A model generated the notes under the pieces. That model was not told where the DNA came from. It was given only the letters and a program-made list of their open reading frames with translations, and searched no databases. A program made the translations under genes and the position numbers. Shown here piece after piece: positions 34,760-43,340 of a stretch of 64,000 nt of DNA. The stretch comes from Candidatus Poribacteria bacterium (GTDB lineage Bacteria; Poribacteria; WGA-4E; WGA-3G): contig JAPPES010000058.1 in the NCBI GenBank assembly GCA_028824125.1, forward strand, positions 1 to 64,000, read 5' to 3'. Within the stretch, counting starts at the first letter, position 1. Every line of letters starts with the position of its first letter.

Positions 34760-34918
34760 TAATACCATTTCTGAATGATAACTCCTCATCAACAAAAAAC
34801 ACGTTTAATGTGAATGTCATACACACATTCACCAAGCGCAATTCATTGCGCCTCTTACATTCAATCTTCTTATCAGTTCCTCTGTAATGGCATTTTATTT
34901 ATCAGAATTGGTATAATT
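34760..34918 (+). mobile_element. MITE-like element B with outward extended -10
   Basis: Left end TAATACCATTTCTGA (34760-34774) and right end TCAGAATTGGTATAATT (34902-34918) are inverted repeats with one mismatch in the 13-bp core. Internal palindrome GCGCAATTCATTGCGC. The right end has TGGTATAAT (TATAAT 34912-34917) pointing at sigma-TPR copy 2. The interior is shared with element C (38987-39138), including GCGCAATTCATTGCGCCTCT. Confidence 0.75.
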
Positions 34919-35013
34919 TTCGGTTTTTCTCATATTATGCATTTTATGCAACCCTGCCGCTTCTATTACCTATCTTAACATTATGAAAGACAGAATGTTT
35001 TTGGAGCTGACGC

Positions 35014-36711
35014 ATGAAAAACGATGATGCACAATTGATTCAACGCACATTGGCAGGTGACCAATCTGCTTTCAACGCACTTGTGCAAAAATATGAAAAG
35101 CCAGTCCATGCTTTTGTATGGCGGAAAATCGGTGACTACCACATCGCTGAAGAAATCACGCAAGATATATTCCTCCGAGTTTACCAAAAACTCGACACCT
35201 TGAAAAATCAGAATAGTTTTGCAGGATGGCTTTACGTGATCGCGGCACGCTACTGTTTCGCTTGGTTCGAAAAAAAGCGGATTCCAATGGAATCGTTAGA
35301 TGCAATGCCAACAGAAGAATTGGAAGAGCTGGCTTATACACAATACCATTCTCATCAGCAAGAAGTATTCGTGAATGAACGGCAACGCGAAGTTGTCAAT
35401 AACCTCCTTCAAAAGTTACCAGTGACTGAACGTGCTGCTGTAACACTTCACTATTTTGATAACAAATCATGTGAAGACATTGGAGAGTATTTAGGCGTTT
35501 CACCTAACACGGTCAAGAGTCGGCTCCACCGTGCTCGTAAACGTCTGCAGAAAGAGGAACACACGATTCGCGAGATATGGGGTGGTCAGAAAGGAGATAT
35601 AATGTCAGGTAAATTAGAGAAAATTCGCGGCAAGTTTAATGCATTCATGGAAAAAGTGGAATCTTATCCGCTTTCTGGAGAGAATATTCTTTCAGGTGAG
35701 GCATTTCTCAAGGAAGCTTATGACGAGGTGGAAGAGACTCTCAAGGATGAAATCACACCTGAGTTGGTACATCTTGCGGTTGATGGGATATACCCGTATA
35801 TGGGTAAACTCGGAATTGAAAAACGAGTATCCCTATTCCGTAAGTATATGGATGATGTAGAAGATGATACAGAACGGTACTGGTCGCATAAGTCGTTAGT
35901 GAATGGTCTCGCTATTCTTGGAAGAAATAGAGAAGCTATTGAGGAGCAAACACTTCTCTACCGTTGGGCCTGCAAGCATGCAGAAAAATATGTGTTGAGG
36001 ATTATTTCCGATCTAAATATTGCTAAATGTTGGAAAGCAGAAGGTCGAATTGATGACTGGATTCAACTTTATAATGAGGCATCTGAACGTTTAGAGCATC
36101 CTGAAGTGAGTGACTACTCACGGTGTGATTTCCTACAAAAAGGTGCAGAAGTGCTACGACACAATGACCGGTTTGATGATGCACTGCTTGGAATTGAAAA
36201 GTTAGAACGTGCTAACAAAAAACAAGATTGGGAACATTATTTCAAATTCTGGTTGGCTGTGAAATTAAATAGACTTTTATTGTATGGAAAACAGGAAGAG
36301 TGGGATCGTTTCAATCAGGTTTTTACGGAAGTTAACACGTATATGGAATTAGATTTGAAAAAACTGGATGCGAACTTTCCCCTAAATACATACGAACTTT
36401 TTTGTGCCGCTCACAATGTCGGGTGTTGTCTGGTATGGTCAAAGAAGTATAAAGAAGCGAAACGCTTCTTCCAAATCGCCATCGATTTGGAAAATTGGAA
36501 TAAACATAGTTATTTCATGCTTGCTGTGAGTATCTGGGCATCTGAGAAAGATCGCGAGAAAACTCTAAATTATCTAAAGATCGCTCAGGACAAATACGTG
36601 GTCGCTACCCTTAATTACCCGGATACTTTATATCCAACTTTCCTTGAGACACCTGAATTTTCGGATGTAAAGGATGATCCAGAGTTTCTAAAGGCTGTGG
36701 GAAAGAAATAA
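35014..36711 (+). CDS. ECF-type sigma factor fused to a C-terminal helical-repeat domain, copy 2
   Basis: 565 residues, collinear with copy 1 along its whole length. Region 2 is at about 5-90 (EEITQDIFLRVYQKL, FAGWLYVIAARYCFAWFEKK). Region 4 is at about 128-178 (LPVTERAAVTLHYFDNKSCE, YLGVSPNTVKSRLHRARKRL). The C-terminal helical part, about 197-565, ends with PTFLETPEFSDVKDDPEFLK as in copy 1. GGAG lies seven bases before ATG 35014. As in copy 1, an AAGGAG (35591-35596) and in-frame ATG (35602, residue 197) fall exactly at the junction. No anti-sigma gene adjoins it. Its likely promoter is the extended -10 in MITE-like element B. Confidence 0.88.
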   Translation: MKNDDAQLIQRTLAGDQSAFNALVQKYEKPVHAFVWRKIGDYHIAEEITQDIFLRVYQKLDTLKNQNSFAGWLYVIAARYCFAWFEKKRIPMESLDAMPTEELEELAYTQYHSHQQEVFVNERQREVVNNLLQKLPVTERAAVTLHYFDNKSCEDIGEYLGVSPNTVKSRLHRARKRLQKEEHTIREIWGGQKGDIMSGKLEKIRGKFNAFMEKVESYPLSGENILSGEAFLKEAYDEVEETLKDEITPELVHLAVDGIYPYMGKLGIEKRVSLFRKYMDDVEDDTERYWSHKSLVNGLAILGRNREAIEEQTLLYRWACKHAEKYVLRIISDLNIAKCWKAEGRIDDWIQLYNEASERLEHPEVSDYSRCDFLQKGAEVLRHNDRFDDALLGIEKLERANKKQDWEHYFKFWLAVKLNRLLLYGKQEEWDRFNQVFTEVNTYMELDLKKLDANFPLNTYELFCAAHNVGCCLVWSKKYKEAKRFFQIAIDLENWNKHSYFMLAVSIWASEKDREKTLNYLKIAQDKYVVATLNYPDTLYPTFLETPEFSDVKDDPEFLKAVGKK

Positions 36712-36733
36712 GACAATTGATTATTTACAGTGA

Positions 36734-36758
36734 TAGGTGCGGTTTCTAACCGCACCTA
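36734..36758. repeat. Perfect 11-bp hairpin
   Basis: TAGGTGCGGTT (36734-36744), loop TCT, AACCGCACCTA (36748-36758). It lies between sigma-TPR copy 2 and DUF5916 copy 3 without a T tract, and resembles the TAGGCGCGG palindrome at 63932-63974, so it is more likely a REP-like repeat than a terminator. Confidence 0.65.
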
Positions 36759-36799
36759 CCATTCCTAAGATATTAAACCCCAATCACAGAGAATGCTAA

Positions 36800-38794
36800 T
36801 TGATTTACCTACAGAAAACTCATGCGACAGTGATACTCATCGCGCTATCGCTTATTCTAATCATAAATTTACAGACTGCAAAAGCACAGAACACACAAAC
36901 CGTTAAGAAAGAACTCCCGGCAGTCAAAACCGAACAACCACCCACCATTGATGGTATCCTCAACGATACTTGTTGGCAAGACGCACCAAAAGCCGTAGGT
37001 TTCACTGACCAACGCACCGAAAAACCTGCTAAGAGTCAACCTGTCGGCAGGATCACTTATACCGACGAAGCTATCTACGTTGGACTTCACCTCTACGATG
37101 AAATGCCCGATAAAATTGTTGCACGCCAAACCAAAGATCAAACGGGACTCGGAGGAGAAGACTGGGTTTATTTTAGCCTTGATCCATTTCATACACATCA
37201 ATATTCTGATAGGAATTTCTTCATGGCAAATCCGAATGGCACAAAATACGCGCATCTTGCCACAGGACGTGCAGCAAAAAGTGAATGGATCGGTCTATGG
37301 AAAGCTGCGGCACAGATAGTAGAAGACGGATGGGTTGTAGAGATGGAAATTCCCTGGCGAATGCTTGATTATCCTGATACAATAGAACCTGTTCGGATGG
37401 GTATTAACTTTGGTAGATTTCAACAACGTACGAGAGAACATTCATGGTGGTGTAATTTAGGGGTTCAAGAATTTCGGGAAAACGATGGACACTGGATTGA
37501 TGTACTACCACCTTCCCGAAAACGTGACCTAAAGTTCTTATCTTATCTGGTCGGTGGCATCAGTGAAACGGAAATGGATAAAAGAGAATACACTGCCCGT
37601 GCAGGCGGTGATATACGGTTTGAGATTACTCCGCAACTGCGTCTCATCGGAACAGCTAACCCCGATTTTGATAACATTGAACAATCCGTTGAAGGTATTG
37701 ATTTCTCTTACGGTGAACGATTCGTATCGGACTGGAGACCATTTTTTTTGGAAGGTGGTAACGTGTACAGGGTTGTTGGTGGTCTATTCCATTCAACCCG
37801 TATAGTGGATATGAATGCAGGTTTAAAACTTTTTGGCAAAGTCGGTAAAAGCACATCCGTTGGTACATTAGGCACATACCATAAGAACAATCAAAACTTT
37901 GTGCTTCAAGCTAAACGGACGTTTACAGAAACATCTAATCTCAGCACAGCATTTTTTTCGCACCATCTCCGTGAAACAGGTGCGAATAACGTAGCGCACA
38001 TTTCAGGAGATGTACGGCTTGGTAAAATCTCGGCGGCATCAAGTTTCACACAAAGTTGGGCAGGAGAATCAGATGGAAGAACAGGAAATGCAAGTATGAC
38101 TTATAAGGGTTCACTCTTACAGCCGGAACTCGCCGTGTTTTTTACTGATCCCGATTTCGTTAATAACCTCGGTTTTCATCCGTTCACAAACTTCCGTGGA
38201 GGATATATCCAGACAACCCTGCAGAACGATTGGCGTGAGGGATTCATTCGCAGTTTCTACATGTGGTTAGGATTACTGGGATCTAATACTTATGACGGTG
38301 ATGTATTTCGGCGTAACTTCGGTCTTTTGGCAAACCTATTAACACATAACGATATCGGAATGATCTTTGGATGGAATGGCGGAAAGTTTGAAGAATACTT
38401 TGACAGTGTCTTTAACATTGGAATAACCCTACGTGCCTCGGATAGTTTCAACAATGTCAATATTAGCTATAACTGGGGCGAACAAGCGGATAAGCGGCTT
38501 CATCGCGTCAGTGGAAATCTAAATCTCCGTGCTTACGGCTTTACTGCAGGTCTCTCCTCCAGTATTCAATGGCATTTTGAAAGACGCTACCAACAGATTT
38601 TCACCCTCGGCTACGATTTCAGTCCCGCCTTAAGCCTCGGTAGCCGTTTAATTTGGCAGATAGAAGGATTTAATATCTACTTCGCGTTGCGCCGCTCCGG
38701 GTATGCTGGCACAGACTTTTTTATCATCCTCGGTGACCCAAACGCCCCAGAATTCAAACAACGCCTCGTAGCAAAAGTTATCCGGGCATTTTAG
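36800..38794 (+). CDS. CBM9-like / DUF5916 outer-membrane protein, copy 3
   Basis: 664 residues. CBM9-like domain about 40-215 (PPTIDGILNDTCWQDAPKAV, WVVEMEIPWRMLDYPDT); DUF5916 region about 230-664, ending FKQRLVAKVIRAF. The conserved start ATG-AAA of copies 1 and 2 is changed here: the upstream sequence AGAATGCTAATTGAT matches theirs, but the ATG has become ATT, leaving TTG 36800 or GTG 36830 as possible starts. The signal peptide (VILIALSLILIINLQTAKAQ) is intact if TTG is used. The embedded SVGATSESR repeat is absent (EMDKR instead). The gene may be poorly translated. Confidence 0.82.
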   Translation: MIYLQKTHATVILIALSLILIINLQTAKAQNTQTVKKELPAVKTEQPPTIDGILNDTCWQDAPKAVGFTDQRTEKPAKSQPVGRITYTDEAIYVGLHLYDEMPDKIVARQTKDQTGLGGEDWVYFSLDPFHTHQYSDRNFFMANPNGTKYAHLATGRAAKSEWIGLWKAAAQIVEDGWVVEMEIPWRMLDYPDTIEPVRMGINFGRFQQRTREHSWWCNLGVQEFRENDGHWIDVLPPSRKRDLKFLSYLVGGISETEMDKREYTARAGGDIRFEITPQLRLIGTANPDFDNIEQSVEGIDFSYGERFVSDWRPFFLEGGNVYRVVGGLFHSTRIVDMNAGLKLFGKVGKSTSVGTLGTYHKNNQNFVLQAKRTFTETSNLSTAFFSHHLRETGANNVAHISGDVRLGKISAASSFTQSWAGESDGRTGNASMTYKGSLLQPELAVFFTDPDFVNNLGFHPFTNFRGGYIQTTLQNDWREGFIRSFYMWLGLLGSNTYDGDVFRRNFGLLANLLTHNDIGMIFGWNGGKFEEYFDSVFNIGITLRASDSFNNVNISYNWGEQADKRLHRVSGNLNLRAYGFTAGLSSSIQWHFERRYQQIFTLGYDFSPALSLGSRLIWQIEGFNIYFALRRSGYAGTDFFIILGDPNAPEFKQRLVAKVIRAF

Positions 38795-38846
38795 GGTTTT
38801 CACGGATATCCGTGTGTTGTTCATAAACGGGTTAGTTATTTCTGCT

Positions 38847-38879
38847 ACCTCTCATGTTATAATATATGATGTGAGAGGT
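38847..38879 (+). terminator. Stem-loop with following T-rich stretch, weak terminator
   Basis: ACCTCTCA (38847-38854) pairs with TGAGAGGT (38872-38879), with a 17-nt AT-rich loop; GTTTTATTT follows. It lies just after DUF5916 copy 3. Apart from this and MITE-like element C, the gap 38795-39165 holds nothing I recognise. Confidence 0.4.
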
Positions 38880-38986
38880 GTTTTATTTAATGGTAAATCC
38901 AAAATATAAAAAGAAGTTTGTAGGTGCGCTTTAATAGTGTCCTAAAATATAGTCTTTCTAAACATACTTTAAAACAACTTTTACCA

Positions 38987-39138
38987 AATAACACCGTTTC
39001 TGAATGATGACTTTTCATAAACGAAAAGACGCGTTTGTAGTCGCGCAATTCATTGCGCCTCTTACATTTACCATAAGGTGAGTTTCAAAATCTCATAAAA
39101 TCTTCGTAATCGTATTTCATTTATCAGAATTGGTATAA
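38987..39138 (+). mobile_element. MITE-like element C with outward -10-like end
   Basis: The left end (38987-39010, with TTTCTGAATGAT) and the right end TATCAGAATTGGTATAA (39122-39138) match element B, as does the internal GCGCAATTCATTGCGCCTCT. The right end gives TGGTATAAC pointing at the first DUF4038-type gene, 28 nt away. Confidence 0.7.
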
Positions 39139-39165
39139 CCCCTTATGTTCAGGAGGCACAATCTT

Positions 39166-40602
39166 ATGAAAAGTCCGTGGGGACGACACTTCGTTATCGG
39201 TAAGTTCGTGTTAGTTCTACTCGTATTTGTATTCCTTTGTTCCATAGCAACATGGGATACAAATGCTAAAAAGGGGACAGAGATGGAAAAGAACAGAATC
39301 CAGATTTACAAAGAAAACCCGCGTTATTGGCAGTATAAAGGCGAACCGATTCTCCTAATCGGCGGTTCAGTTGAAGATAACCTGTTTCAGATACCGAATC
39401 TCAAAGAGCATCTTGAGATTTTAAAGTCGGTTGGTGGCAATTATGTACGGTCTACGATGGGATGGAATGATGAAGGCGATATACCACCTTTTAAAAAAGT
39501 CGGTGACAAATATGACTTAAATCAATGGAACGAAGAATTTTGGACCCGTTTTCGCAACTTCATCAAGTGGACTCATGAAATGGATATTATCGTCCAAATT
39601 GAGGTGTGGGCAACCTTCACCTATTACCGAGATAATTGGGATGTCAACCCCTACAATCCAAAAAATAACAGCAATTACACTGCAGAGGAAACAGGGTTAC
39701 CGACTGTTGTTAAAGACCATCCTGTTGCAGCGAAGAACAACTTTTTCTGGTCTGTACCGAAAGAACGCAATCAGGAAATAGTCTTGAAATATCAGGAAAT
39801 GTTTGTAGATAAGCTTCTTGATGAGACACTTCCTTATGGGCATATACTCTACTGTATGGACAACGAGACTGCCGTTACGGCTGCATGGGGTGAATACTGG
39901 GCAACGTATATTCAGAAAAAAGCAAAGGATGCCGGACGTGTTGTTGAAACCACTGAGATGTGGGATCCGTGGGATCTATCCGATGAGAAGCATAAAGCCA
40001 CTTTTGACCATCCCGAAACCTACTCGTTTTGTGATATATCACAGAATAACCATCAGAAACGGCAGCGGCATTGGGATAACGCTCAGAAAATTCGGGCAAA
40101 ACTCTCACCGATACGTCCCATTAATAATATCAAGATTTACGGTGCTGATGGCGGGCGATTCGGCAGTACACGAGATGGGTTAGAGCGATTTTGGCGAAAT
40201 ATTTTTGGTGGATTTGCCTCAGCGCGGTTCCACCGTCCAGACAGCGGCGTTGGTTTGAGCAAAATTGCACAGGCACACCTTAAGAGTATGCGCGCTATCA
40301 CAGATGAGATGGACGTTTTTTCTTGCGAACCTCACAATGATTTACTCTCCAACAGAGAAGAAAACGAAGCATACACCTTTGCAAATCCCGGCAAAGAGTA
40401 TGCTGTCTATTTTCCAAAAGGTGGTTCGGTTGATCTCAATTTGAGTGTTGGCAAAAACGCAGATGCTAAAACGGTAAAAATCAAATGGCTAAATATCCGC
40501 AAAAGTGAATGGAAAAAACAAGAGGAAGTTCCTTTTAGCGATAGTATAACATTAGACACGCAGACCGAAGCACATTGGGCAGTTTTGGTTCAAGTAAAAT
40601 GA
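39166..40602 (+). CDS. Exported DUF4038-type glycoside hydrolase-like protein, copy 1
   Basis: 478 residues from ATG 39166, which has AGGAGG eight bases upstream; the ATG at 39145 lies before that site. With this start, both tandem copies are exactly 478 residues. The N-terminal helix (FVLVLLVFVFLCSIATW) is a signal peptide or anchor. The body is a TIM-barrel of the clan GH-A/DUF4038 kind (ENPRYWQYKGEPILLIGGS, LEILKSVGGNYVRSTM, EMDIIVQIEVWATF), with the probable acid/base Glu in CMDNETAV. The C-terminal 70 residues (EYAVYFPKGGSVDLNLSVG) form a small beta domain like the putative collagen-binding partner of DUF4038. The substrate is unknown. Confidence 0.78.
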   Translation: MKSPWGRHFVIGKFVLVLLVFVFLCSIATWDTNAKKGTEMEKNRIQIYKENPRYWQYKGEPILLIGGSVEDNLFQIPNLKEHLEILKSVGGNYVRSTMGWNDEGDIPPFKKVGDKYDLNQWNEEFWTRFRNFIKWTHEMDIIVQIEVWATFTYYRDNWDVNPYNPKNNSNYTAEETGLPTVVKDHPVAAKNNFFWSVPKERNQEIVLKYQEMFVDKLLDETLPYGHILYCMDNETAVTAAWGEYWATYIQKKAKDAGRVVETTEMWDPWDLSDEKHKATFDHPETYSFCDISQNNHQKRQRHWDNAQKIRAKLSPIRPINNIKIYGADGGRFGSTRDGLERFWRNIFGGFASARFHRPDSGVGLSKIAQAHLKSMRAITDEMDVFSCEPHNDLLSNREENEAYTFANPGKEYAVYFPKGGSVDLNLSVGKNADAKTVKIKWLNIRKSEWKKQEEVPFSDSITLDTQTEAHWAVLVQVK

Positions 40603-40630
40603 GATGTATTCATATTTAAAAAGCAATCTT

Positions 40631-42067
40631 ATGAAAAACCTGTGGCGACCACACATGGTTATCAACAAATTTGTGTTGATTCCACTTATATCTATGTTCG
40701 TTTGCTCAGCAGTAGCGTGGGATACCAAAGCCAAAAAGGATACACAAATGGAAAAAAACAGAATCCAGATTTATAAAGAAAATCCGCGTTACTGGCAATA
40801 TAAAGGCGAACCGGTTCTGCTAATCGGCGGTTCTGTTGATGACAACCTGTTTCAGATACCGAATCTCAAAGAGCATCTTGAGTTATTGAAGTCTGTCGGA
40901 GGAAACTATGTTAGGTCTACGATGGGATGGACTGAGGCAGTTGATGTGCCACCCTTCAAAAAAGTCGGTGATCTGTATGACTTAAATCAGTGGAACGATG
41001 AATTCTGGACCCGTTTTCGTAACTTCATCAAATGGACCCACGAGATGGATGTTATTGTCCAGATTGAAGTGTGGGCAACTTTCAACTATTATAGAGATTA
41101 CTGGGATGTCAATCCATTCAATCCTAAAAATAACAGCAATTACTCCGCGGAAGAAACAGAATTACCCACTGTCGTTAATAGCCATCCAAGTGCAGCGAAA
41201 AATGACTTTTTCCGATCTGTGCCGAAAAAGAACAATCAGGAAATCATCCTAAAATATCAACAAAAATATGTGGATAAACTTCTTTCTGAGACGCTTCCTT
41301 ATGGACACATACTCTACTGTATGGACAATGAGACAGCCGTTACACCTGCATGGGGTGAATACTGGTCAACGTATATCAAAGAACGAGCAGCCGAAGCTGG
41401 ACGCGGCGTTGAAACAACTGAGAGTTGGAATCCTTGGGAATTGTACCATGAACAACACCGAAATACAAAGGACCATCCAGAAATATATTCGTTTTGTGAT
41501 ATATCACAGAATAACATGCAGAAGCAGCAGACACATTGGGATAATGCGCAGAAATATCGGGCAGAACTTTCACCGATACGCCCCATGAATAATGTTAAGA
41601 TTTACGGTGCAGATACTGGAAAATACGGTACGACGCGAAATGGGTTGGAACGGTTCTGGCGAAATATTTTCGGAGGATTAGCATCAGCGCGGTTCCACCG
41701 CCCGCCCAACGGGCTTGGTTTGACCGAAACTGCACAGGCGAGTCTCAAAAGTATGCGAATGATAACAGACGAGATGGACGTTTTTACATGCGAACCTCAC
41801 AATGACCTGCTTTCTAACAGAGAAGAAAACGAAGCGTACGCCTTCGCAAATCCCGGAAAGGAATATGCTGTCTATTTTCCAAAGGGTGGCTCGGTTGATC
41901 TAAATTTGAGTATCGGTAAAAACGCAGATGCCAAAATGGTAACAATTAAATCGCTAAATATCCGCAAAAGTGAATGGACAGCGGAACAGGAAACCTCCTT
42001 CAGTGATAGCATGACATTAGTTGTAGAGACCGAAGAACATTGGGCAGTTTTAATTCAAATAAAATAA
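40631..42067 (+). CDS. Exported DUF4038-type glycoside hydrolase-like protein, copy 2
   Basis: 478 residues from ATG 40631, aligned to copy 1 (MKNLWRPHMVINKFVL against MKSPWGRHFVIGKFVL). An earlier ATG at 40604 is 2 nt after the copy 1 stop and would add nine residues; coupling from it is possible because no ribosome site precedes 40631. The same parts are present: signal helix, TIM-barrel with NYVRSTMGWTEAVDVPPF, the Glu in CMDNETAV, and the C-terminal beta domain EYAVYFPKGGSVDLNLSIG. It is a recent tandem duplicate with high identity throughout. Confidence 0.77.
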   Translation: MKNLWRPHMVINKFVLIPLISMFVCSAVAWDTKAKKDTQMEKNRIQIYKENPRYWQYKGEPVLLIGGSVDDNLFQIPNLKEHLELLKSVGGNYVRSTMGWTEAVDVPPFKKVGDLYDLNQWNDEFWTRFRNFIKWTHEMDVIVQIEVWATFNYYRDYWDVNPFNPKNNSNYSAEETELPTVVNSHPSAAKNDFFRSVPKKNNQEIILKYQQKYVDKLLSETLPYGHILYCMDNETAVTPAWGEYWSTYIKERAAEAGRGVETTESWNPWELYHEQHRNTKDHPEIYSFCDISQNNMQKQQTHWDNAQKYRAELSPIRPMNNVKIYGADTGKYGTTRNGLERFWRNIFGGLASARFHRPPNGLGLTETAQASLKSMRMITDEMDVFTCEPHNDLLSNREENEAYAFANPGKEYAVYFPKGGSVDLNLSIGKNADAKMVTIKSLNIRKSEWTAEQETSFSDSMTLVVETEEHWAVLIQIK

Positions 42068-42127
42068 AGTTTAAGTCAGGGTTATTTAGTTCTCTATATT
42101 TACGTTAATTTGTTCTGTTCCCTCTTC

Positions 42128-42152
42128 TGTAGGAGCGACCTCCTGGTCGCGA
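42128..42152 (+). repeat. TGTAGGAGCGACCTCC-family repeat, intergenic
   Basis: A half-palindrome copy beginning TGTAGGAGCGACCTCC and ending GGTCGCGA, between the glycosidase pair and the ATP synthase promoter. Confidence 0.85.
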
Positions 42153-42227
42153 CTTTTCGGCTAAAACAGATAAAATGCCTAAAACTAAATAACCCTGAGT
42201 TTGAGTAAAGAAAATGTGTCAAATTTT

Positions 42228-42256
42228 TTGCATTAACACAAATCTTGTAGTATAAT
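42228..42256 (+). promoter_or_regulatory. Sigma-70-like promoter of the ATP synthase operon
   Basis: TTGCAT (42228-42233), 17-nt spacer, TATAAT (42251-42256). The perfect -10, ideal spacing and position 65 nt before the first gene of the atp operon support it. AAGGAGG at 42271 is too far from the ATG to serve it. Confidence 0.65.
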
Positions 42257-42320
42257 TTATAGCGTTGCTTAAGGAGGAAATCTGTTCTAACACCGTTTTC
42301 ATAATATCGGAGCAAACACC

Positions 42321-42614
42321 ATGCTTAAACGACGGTTAGACCAATTCAAACATGAAAATATCGGGATGTTTGATCTCGCTTCTATCGGGATAACGCTTGC
42401 ACTCGCTATCACTATCGGCTATTTCGGAGGTAAGTGGATCGGAGGCAAATTAGGCCACGCGGAAATCGGCTCGTACATCGGTTTTGTACTCGGAGTTGCT
42501 GCCGGATTCATGGAGATGTTTCGGTCAATAGCGCGATGGAACCGAAAAATGGAACGCATGGAAAAACAACGTCGTGATGCTGCACAACAAGCACAAGAAG
42601 ATGAAGGTGAGTAA
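42321..42614 (+). CDS. atpZ: AtpZ/AtpI family protein (F0F1 assembly)
   Basis: 97 residues with two transmembrane helices (FDLASIGITLALAITIGYFG and GHAEIGSYIGFVLGVAAGFM) and a charged C-terminal helix (MERMEKQRRDAAQQAQ). This fits the ATPase gene 1 protein family (AtpZ), small membrane proteins encoded ahead of the F0 genes and implicated in Mg2+ uptake or c-ring assembly. ATCGGAG precedes the ATG by about ten bases. It is the first gene after the promoter. Confidence 0.8.
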   Translation: MLKRRLDQFKHENIGMFDLASIGITLALAITIGYFGGKWIGGKLGHAEIGSYIGFVLGVAAGFMEMFRSIARWNRKMERMEKQRRDAAQQAQEDEGE

Positions 42615-42665
42615 CGCCTAAAGTATCCATGATCCGCCGTTATTTTAACAAAGGAGTTGCTCATA

Positions 42666-43307
42666 ATGGGTGCCGTTTTGGAACTTGAAGACCGGTCTAT
42701 CCGGACCATCTATCTCCTTACACTCTGTCTCACTATAACTGTTGTTGTGGAAGCATTGATAAAGCGCGAATCTTCTACGCTCCCGATTTTTTTGATTGGA
42801 AGTGCTATCGGGTTTAGTTTATTCTGGTCTATTGAATTCGCAGCTCGAAAGGTTGTGCTTTCCGAGAAAACGAGGCAATCAAAGTACTTACAAGGTATAA
42901 TCTTTTTCAGTAGGTATACGGTTCTCGGCGGACTATTCTATTTCCTGTTTGCTTCAATCGATATCATATTTGCAATCATTAGTTGCATCGGTTATTTCGG
43001 GAGCGCGTGGTTCAGCAGCAAATTAGGCGATGAAAAAAGAGTGACGAATGTAGAGGTATTTTCTCTTGCTTCTAACGGGTTAATAATTGTCCTCGCCTTT
43101 TGTATCGGTTATTTCACGGGTAAATGGATCGGAGGATATTTCGGCCACGCAGAAATCGGATCGAATATCGGGTTAGCCCTCGGTTTCGCTGCTGCGCTTG
43201 TGCAGGGATTTCGAATGGAAAAACAACGTCGTGATGCTTCACGAAAAGCACAAGACACTAAAGAGAATAACCTATTGAGGCTCAACAACGATTCGCCGTT
43301 ATTTTGA
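42666..43307 (+). CDS. AtpI-AtpZ fusion membrane protein
   Basis: 213 residues from ATG 42666 (AAGGAG nine bases upstream; an in-frame TTG at 42657 directly abuts that site). The N-terminal half (about 1-105) aligns with the separate AtpI gene downstream (DRSIRTIYLLTLCLTITVVV, FLIGSAIGFSLFWSIEFAAR, RYTVLGGLFYFLF). The C-terminal half (about 125-200) aligns with AtpZ upstream (FSLASNGLIIVLAFCIGYFT, GHAEIGSNIGLALGFAAALV, MEKQRRDASRKAQ). A middle piece (CIGYFGSAWFSSKLGDE) resembles a further truncated AtpZ segment. The simplest origin is tandem duplication of an atpZ-atpI pair with fusion of the inner genes. Confidence 0.78.
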   Translation: MGAVLELEDRSIRTIYLLTLCLTITVVVEALIKRESSTLPIFLIGSAIGFSLFWSIEFAARKVVLSEKTRQSKYLQGIIFFSRYTVLGGLFYFLFASIDIIFAIISCIGYFGSAWFSSKLGDEKRVTNVEVFSLASNGLIIVLAFCIGYFTGKWIGGYFGHAEIGSNIGLALGFAAALVQGFRMEKQRRDASRKAQDTKENNLLRLNNDSPLF

Positions 43308-43340
43308 GGACAATACCCTTTTCATATTTGGAGACATAAA

